Origin: Erythrobacter sp. UBA2510 | GTDB taxonomy: Bacteria > Pseudomonadota > Alphaproteobacteria > Sphingomonadales > Sphingomonadaceae | Assembly (NCBI GenBank): GCA_002341345.1 | Contig: DDNW01000070.1 | Location: 1-10,597 of the forward strand | Reading direction: 5' to 3' | Length of the DNA: 10,597 nt | Shown: positions 7,191 through 10,597 of the stretch, piece after piece | Layout: every line of letters starts with the position of its first letter | Position numbering within the stretch: position 1 is the stretch's first letter | Position numbers and translations under genes: made by a program | Notes under the pieces: generated by a model | Database searches by the model: none | What the model saw: the letters and a program-made list of their open reading frames with translations, nothing else | What the model was told of the DNA's origin: nothing

Positions 7191-8660
7191 ATGTTTCGCC
7201 GATGCCCTGACTTCGGACCTCGGGCGCTTGCTCCGGGTCTTGCCCTGATATTCGCGTTACTGGCAGCCACTCCTGCTCCGCTGGCGGCGCAGGCGGTGGT
7301 GCAGGCCATGCCCGACCCGGCTGCGGCACAGCTGCGTACAGCGCTGCAACGGCTCGCGACCAGACCCGGCGACATCTTTGCGCTGCGCTCGGCCGGGATG
7401 GCTTCGCTCCAGCTTGACGACGTGGATGCGGCAGAGGGTTTCTTCGCGCGGCTGCTGGAAGCTTCTCCCAACGATCCCGAGGCGATGATCGGGCTCGCGG
7501 TCGTCTCGCTGCGACGCGAGGACGCCATTGGCGCGCTACGCTATTTTCAGCGAGCGAAGGCCGCGGGTGGCAATCTGGAGCCATGGGCCAGCGAACGCGG
7601 CCTGGCCTATGACCTGGTCGGGGCGAACAGGCAGGCGCAGACGCTTTACAAGCAGGCGCTGGCAGGCGGTGAGGATAACGAGATCGTCCGGCGGCTGGCA
7701 CTCAGCTATGCGATCAGCGGCGACGGCCCTGCGTCGGAGGCGATGTTGCTGCCGCTGCTGCAACGGCGCGATGCTGCCGCCTATCGCACGCGTGCCTTTG
7801 CGCTGGCGATCCTTGGCCGTGACGAAGAATCGGTGTCGATCGCCCGGACGATGCTGCCCGCGCCGGTAGCGAACCGGCTGGTACCCTATCTGCTCAAGAT
7901 GCCCCGGCTGACCCCGGCGCAGCAGGCGGCTGCTGCGAACCTGGGCGTTTTCCCGGACAGTCGGCAGATCGGGCGGGACGATCCGGCGCTGGCGACGATG
8001 GCTCGCGAGGATGCTGGCACTGCGCCTGCGCGGGCCACGGCACCCGGATCGCGGCTGGTGCCCGAGGGCCAGGCGCTTGGAACGCGGCCTGCCATTGATC
8101 CGCTCGCGCCGCCGCCATTGTCATCACCGCCTGCGCCTGCCCCGCCACCACAAGCATTACCGGCCAGAACAGAGCCTGCGCCTGTCGTCGTGGCGCAGAC
8201 GCAGCAACCGGCTCCTGCGCCGGTGTCGCAGTCTTCACCCGCACCCCTGCCAGCTGCAAAAAGCTTCGTCGATGCGTTCGAGGTCTATGGCCCGGTCGAT
8301 GCGCCCGCCAGATCCGCCGCCCAACCGGGCGTGACGTCTCCGCCACCGCCACCGGCGCAGCCCATCGCGAAAGAGCCTGCCAAACCTGCACATCCGGCCC
8401 GCTACTGGGTCCAGCTGGGGATCGGGCGCAACCTGTCCGCATTCCCCTTCGACTGGCGCAAGAAGGTGCGTCAGGCTGGTGGGCTGCTCGATGATATGGA
8501 GCTCTATCGCGGTCCCGCCACAGGGACTAACCGGATGCTGACCGGCCCGTTTGAAAGCGCTGAAAAGGCACAGGAAATGGTTACCAGTCTCAAGGCTGCC
8601 GGGGTCGATGCGCTGCGTTATCGCAGCACTGAGGGCGAGGAAATCATCCCCTTAAAGTAA
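7191..8660 (+). CDS. Exported TPR and SPOR-domain protein
   Basis: The 489-residue product has an N-terminal signal sequence (about 1-35: a basic start, a hydrophobic LAPGLALIFALLAATPAPLAAQA-type core, and an Ala-X-Ala end), so a periplasmic location is expected. Helical tetratricopeptide-like repeats run from about 45 to 225 (for example DVDAAEGFFARLLEASPNDP). A long Pro/Ala-rich linker occupies about 300-398. A C-terminal SPOR domain follows at about 403-489, beginning RYWVQLGIGRN and including GPFESAEKAQEMVTSLKAAG. SPOR domains bind glycan strands stripped of peptides at the division site, and TPR repeats bind proteins. The position just after ftsZ fits a role in septal wall remodelling, but that is inference and I know no gene name. 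An in-frame GTG at 7176, with AAGGG six bases upstream, would add five residues and is a real alternative start. Confidence 0.87.
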   Translation: MFRRCPDFGPRALAPGLALIFALLAATPAPLAAQAVVQAMPDPAAAQLRTALQRLATRPGDIFALRSAGMASLQLDDVDAAEGFFARLLEASPNDPEAMIGLAVVSLRREDAIGALRYFQRAKAAGGNLEPWASERGLAYDLVGANRQAQTLYKQALAGGEDNEIVRRLALSYAISGDGPASEAMLLPLLQRRDAAAYRTRAFALAILGRDEESVSIARTMLPAPVANRLVPYLLKMPRLTPAQQAAAANLGVFPDSRQIGRDDPALATMAREDAGTAPARATAPGSRLVPEGQALGTRPAIDPLAPPPLSSPPAPAPPPQALPARTEPAPVVVAQTQQPAPAPVSQSSPAPLPAAKSFVDAFEVYGPVDAPARSAAQPGVTSPPPPPAQPIAKEPAKPAHPARYWVQLGIGRNLSAFPFDWRKKVRQAGGLLDDMELYRGPATGTNRMLTGPFESAEKAQEMVTSLKAAGVDALRYRSTEGEEIIPLK

Positions 8661-8664
8661 GCCT

Positions 8665-8688
8665 GCAGGCGCGGTTCGCGGCGCCTGC
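8665..8688 (+). terminator. GC-rich hairpin after the SPOR gene
   Basis: GCAGGCGC (8665-8672) and GCGCCTGC (8681-8688) form a perfect eight-base stem, with TTCG centred in the loop. It begins four bases after the stop codon. No T run follows, so this may protect the 3' end of the transcript or act with the second hairpin rather than terminate by itself. Confidence 0.45.
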
Positions 8689-8715
8689 CGATCCCCCGTA
8701 AATCTGCAGCTTTCC

Positions 8716-8745
8716 CACAAGCTGCCAACAGGCTTGTGAAGTTTT
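8716..8745 (+). terminator. Probable Rho-independent terminator
   Basis: CACAAGC (8716-8722) and GCTTGTG (8732-8738) form a perfect seven-base stem around a nine-base loop, followed by AAG and then TTTT (8742-8745). It lies after the TPR-SPOR gene and well before the YbjN gene, where the ftsZ-side transcript would be expected to end. The T run is short and set three bases off the stem, so termination may be partial. Confidence 0.5.
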
Positions 8746-8835
8746 GCCCCGCTGTATCGGACGATCACGTTGCACCGCCGCCGCTGTCCGTCGCATGTGG
8801 ACGATGCGTAAGCACGCGAAGGACGGGAAAATAGA

Positions 8836-9345
8836 ATGATGGATACCGGGCGCGAACCGGTCGAGGTCGCAGAAGATGCTGCTCCGATGGAGATGCTGCT
8901 GGCGTTGTTTACGGCCCATGGATGGGCCTGCGAAGCGACCAGCGACGACGAGTTGACCGGCGAGATTCCGGGCAGCTGGACGACGTACCAGTTGCGCGCC
9001 GTCTGGCGGCGTGAGGATCAGGTGCTGCAATTGCTGTGCCTGCCCGAGGTACGCGTGCCGGATGACAAGAAGCGCGCTGCATATGAACTGATGGCGATGG
9101 TCAACGAGCAAATGTGGCTCGGCCATTTCGACATCTGGTCGCAGGGCGGGGTTCTGCTCTACCGCCACGGCTTGCTGGTCGGCGACGAGGGCATGCTCAG
9201 CCTGTCGGTCGCGCAGATGGCGGTCGAGAGTGCGGTCAGCGAATGCGACCGCTTCTACCCGGCGTTCCAGTTCGTGCTGTGGGGCGACAAGAGTCCGCGC
9301 GAGGCGCTGTCCGCCGCGCTGGTGGATGCGCACGGCGAAGCCTGA
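8836..9345 (+). CDS. YbjN domain-containing protein
   Basis: This 169-residue protein has no signal peptide or membrane segment and should be cytoplasmic. After an acidic start it reads MEMLLALFTAHGWACE (18-33), then a strand-rich middle with ELTGEIPGSWTTYQLRAVWR (39-58) and LQLLCLPEVRVPD (64-76), then KRAAYELMAMVNEQMWLGHFDI (79-100), and a conserved-looking C-terminal half (GGVLLYRHGLL, ECDRFYPAFQFVLWG). This alternation of helix and strand, with the NEQMWLGHFDIW and FYPAFQFVLWG blocks, is what I associate with the YbjN family, whose fold resembles type III secretion chaperones and whose biochemical role is unsettled. It lies 14 bases upstream of proC, so the two are probably cotranscribed. 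The start is either of two adjacent ATGs (8836 or 8839). AAGGA (8819-8823) is rather distant for a ribosome site. Confidence 0.82.
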   Translation: MMDTGREPVEVAEDAAPMEMLLALFTAHGWACEATSDDELTGEIPGSWTTYQLRAVWRREDQVLQLLCLPEVRVPDDKKRAAYELMAMVNEQMWLGHFDIWSQGGVLLYRHGLLVGDEGMLSLSVAQMAVESAVSECDRFYPAFQFVLWGDKSPREALSAALVDAHGEA

Positions 9346-9359
9346 TAGCGCTTGGCCCC

Positions 9360-10166
9360 ATGACCGACGCTAATTTCGAATCGATGCTGGTGGTGGGCTG
9401 CGGCAATATGGCCGGGGCCATGATCGAGGGCTGGCTTGCGGCTGGCTTCGACCCTGCGCGTTTCACGCTGGTCGATCCGGCACGGGCAGTGGGGCCGCGC
9501 GGCCTGCCGATCCGGAAGGACTTGCCTGAAACGGGCGATTTCGATGCGATCCTGCTCGCCTTCAAACCGCAGCAACTGGCCGATGTCGCGCCGACCATTG
9601 TGCCGCTGGCGAATGGAGGCACCACGGTCTTCTCGCTGCTCGCGGGTGTAGAACTGGCAACTTTGACCGAACGCTTCCCCGGTGCAGGCGCGCTGGTCCG
9701 GGTCATGCCCAACCTTGCCGCTGCTCTGGGCAAAGCGCCCGTGGCGCTGGCACAGCAGGGCCTCGATGCGGCGGGCTGCGATGCCGCGCAGGCGCTGTTC
9801 GCGCCGCTCGGCACGCCGGAGTGGATCGGCGAGGACGCCTTCGATCTCGTCACCGCGCTGGCGGGCAGCGGCCCGGCCTTCGTCTATCGCTTCATCGATG
9901 CGCTGGGAGCAGGGGCGACCCGGCTCGGTCTCGACGAGACGCAGGCGCGCGCGCTGGCACTGGCCATGGTCGAAGGGGCAGCTGCCCTCGCGGCCCAGAG
10001 CGAGCATTCGCCCGGCACGCTGGCCGACATGGTTGCGAGCAAGGGAGGGGTCACGCGCGCCGGGCTCGACATCCTCGACGAGGGCGAGGCACTGTCGCTT
10101 CTCGTTACCCGATGTTTACGAGCCGCGCGTGATCGCAGCGCAGAAATGGCCAGAGAATCAAGATGA
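9360..10166 (+). CDS. proC: Pyrroline-5-carboxylate reductase ProC
   Basis: ProC catalyses the last step of proline synthesis in the cytoplasm, NAD(P)H-dependent reduction of pyrroline-5-carboxylate. The 268-residue product has normal length. An N-terminal Rossmann fold shows MLVVGCGNMAGAMIEGWL (9-26) and FKPQQL (68-73). Next are VRVMPNLAA (113-121), the helix TALAGSGPAFVYRFIDAL (165-182), and the substrate-loop region DMVASKGGVTRAGLDIL (223-239). Two motifs deviate from the common form: MPNLA in place of MPNTPA, and SKGGVT in place of SPGGTT. I chose ATG 9360 because the Rossmann motif begins nine residues later. The frame is open further upstream only as a shadow of the YbjN gene. No good ribosome site is visible, so coupling to the YbjN stop 14 bases upstream is likely. 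Confidence 0.94.
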   Translation: MTDANFESMLVVGCGNMAGAMIEGWLAAGFDPARFTLVDPARAVGPRGLPIRKDLPETGDFDAILLAFKPQQLADVAPTIVPLANGGTTVFSLLAGVELATLTERFPGAGALVRVMPNLAAALGKAPVALAQQGLDAAGCDAAQALFAPLGTPEWIGEDAFDLVTALAGSGPAFVYRFIDALGAGATRLGLDETQARALALAMVEGAAALAAQSEHSPGTLADMVASKGGVTRAGLDILDEGEALSLLVTRCLRAARDRSAEMARESR

Positions 10167-10186
10167 TAGATGTGCCATCAGGCGCT

Positions 10187-10208
10187 ATTATGGTAAATGT
10201 AGCATAAT
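10187..10208 (+). repeat. AT-rich inverted repeat, possible operator
   Basis: ATTATG (10187-10192) and CATAAT (10203-10208) are exact inverted copies ten bases apart, so the arm centres are 16 bases apart. They lie in an AT-rich patch that stands out in this GC-rich window, 21 bases after the proC stop and upstream of the candidate promoter of the next gene. CATAAT also matches the -10 consensus at five of six positions, but I see no matching -35. No T run follows. An operator or weak hairpin are both possible. Confidence 0.35.
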
Positions 10209-10228
10209 GTATCAGAACCCGGTTTTGC

Positions 10229-10257
10229 TTGAAAACACGGGGATTAGCCACGATATT
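10229..10257 (+). promoter_or_regulatory. Candidate sigma70 promoter for the BI-1 family gene
   Basis: TTGAAA (10229-10234) matches the -35 consensus at five of six bases. After exactly 17 bases comes GATATT (10252-10257), which matches the -10 consensus at four of six. The start codon is 50 bases beyond. The site lies in the 141-bp gap after proC, which suggests the BI-1 gene is transcribed separately. Confidence 0.45.
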
Positions 10258-10307
10258 GGCGACATCCGGTCCGCTTGGTGAGGCCGGGCAAAGGAGTTTT
10301 GGAGAAA

Positions 10308-10597
10308 ATGGCAAACTGGAACGACAACCGCACCCGTCAGGGCTTCGGAGTGTCGCCGGGCCAGACTGGCGATGTCGCTGGCCGCACCACTTTCGATGCG
10401 GGCCTGCGCAAGCACATGCTCTCGATCTACAATTACATGGCCTCGGGCGTTCTGCTCACGGGTCTCGTCGCGCTGCTGACGGCGCGTTCGGGCCTCGCGA
10501 TCCAGTTCGCACAGGGTCCGCTGATGTGGCTGGTAGCACTGTCGCCGCTCGCCATCGTCTTTGCGATGAGCTTTGGCCGCGACAAGTTCTCGACCAA
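10308..10597 (+). CDS. Bax inhibitor-1 (BI-1)/YccA family membrane protein, 5' part
   Basis: The gene runs off the right edge; 96 residues of a family usually near 220-250 residues with seven membrane helices are visible. After a polar N-terminus of about 30 residues comes TFDAGLRKHMLSIYNYMASG (28-47), the conserved entry to helix 1 in alphaproteobacterial members. Helix 1 follows at about 41-59, and helix 2 at about 70-90 (PLMWLVALSPLAIVFAMSFG). Members are inner-membrane proteins related to eukaryotic BI-1; some are calcium-leak channels and E. coli YccA is an FtsH substrate. The function here is not shown by the sequence. AAGGAG (10291-10296) and GGAG (10301-10304) both precede ATG 10308, so initiation should be efficient. 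A promoter-like pair lies upstream. Confidence 0.9.
   Translation, partial: MANWNDNRTRQGFGVSPGQTGDVAGRTTFDAGLRKHMLSIYNYMASGVLLTGLVALLTARSGLAIQFAQGPLMWLVALSPLAIVFAMSFGRDKFST

Noticed and set aside
6376..7701. Minus-strand open frame of 441 codons opposite the ftsZ tail and SPOR gene
   Set aside because: It spans two genes and the gap between them with no recognisable domain. The open frame follows from the GC-rich sense codons.
8789..8810. Short inverted repeats around the CGCAT/ATGCG pair before the YbjN gene
   Set aside because: Arms of only five bases in GC-rich DNA are expected by chance, and no terminator or operator pattern surrounds them.
9114..9359. Upstream extension of proC
   Set aside because: It is an out-of-frame reading of the YbjN gene with Arg/Gly-rich composition; the Rossmann motif fits a start at 9360.
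10105..10415. Two minus-strand open frames across the proC-BI-1 gap
   Set aside because: They overlap the ends of real genes and the promoter region, have no good ribosome site and no recognisable domain.

Overview
The window is a stretch of a high-GC alphaproteobacterial chromosome. The protein sequences look most like the order Sphingomonadales (Erythrobacter, Novosphingobium and relatives). This is inferred from the gene order, from the FtsA and FtsZ sequence style, and from the SPOR, YbjN, ProC and BI-1 genes that follow ftsZ. No search was run. All real genes lie on the + strand. I see no mobile element, tRNA, rRNA or CRISPR array.

Bases 1-5357 are the distal part of the division and cell wall (dcw) cluster: murC (3' end only), murB, a small two-helix membrane protein, ddl, ftsQ and ftsA. 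The genes are packed tightly. TGATG stop/start overlaps join murC-murB, ddl-ftsQ and ftsQ-ftsA, an ATGA overlap joins murB to the small gene, and the small gene overlaps ddl by 14 bases. This looks like one transcript with translational coupling. MurC, MurB and Ddl make peptidoglycan precursors. FtsQ and FtsA belong to the divisome.

Bases 5358-5478 form a 121-bp gap before ftsZ, the only clear break in the cluster. It holds three GANTC (CcrM methylation) sites, a DnaA-box-like sequence and a CtrA-like TTAA-N7-TTCA site. These are the inputs known to time ftsZ transcription in Caulobacter. ftsZ (5479-7131) follows, with a long, very acidic C-terminal linker and the usual C-terminal peptide.

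Bases 7132-8660 encode an exported TPR plus SPOR-domain protein in the slot where many alphaproteobacteria carry lpxC. A SPOR domain next to ftsZ suggests a septal cell-wall role. Two hairpins follow it (8665-8745). Next come a YbjN-domain protein (8836-9345) and proC (9360-10166), which probably form a two-gene unit. An AT-richer gap (10167-10307) carries an inverted repeat and a sigma70-like promoter, and leads into a Bax inhibitor-1 family membrane protein that runs off the window end.

The window is mostly conserved housekeeping genes, and I find no clearly new system. The points most worth a second look are the ftsZ regulatory gap, the uncharacterised dcw membrane protein, the altered nucleotide motifs in FtsA, the FtsZ linker, and the TPR-SPOR protein.
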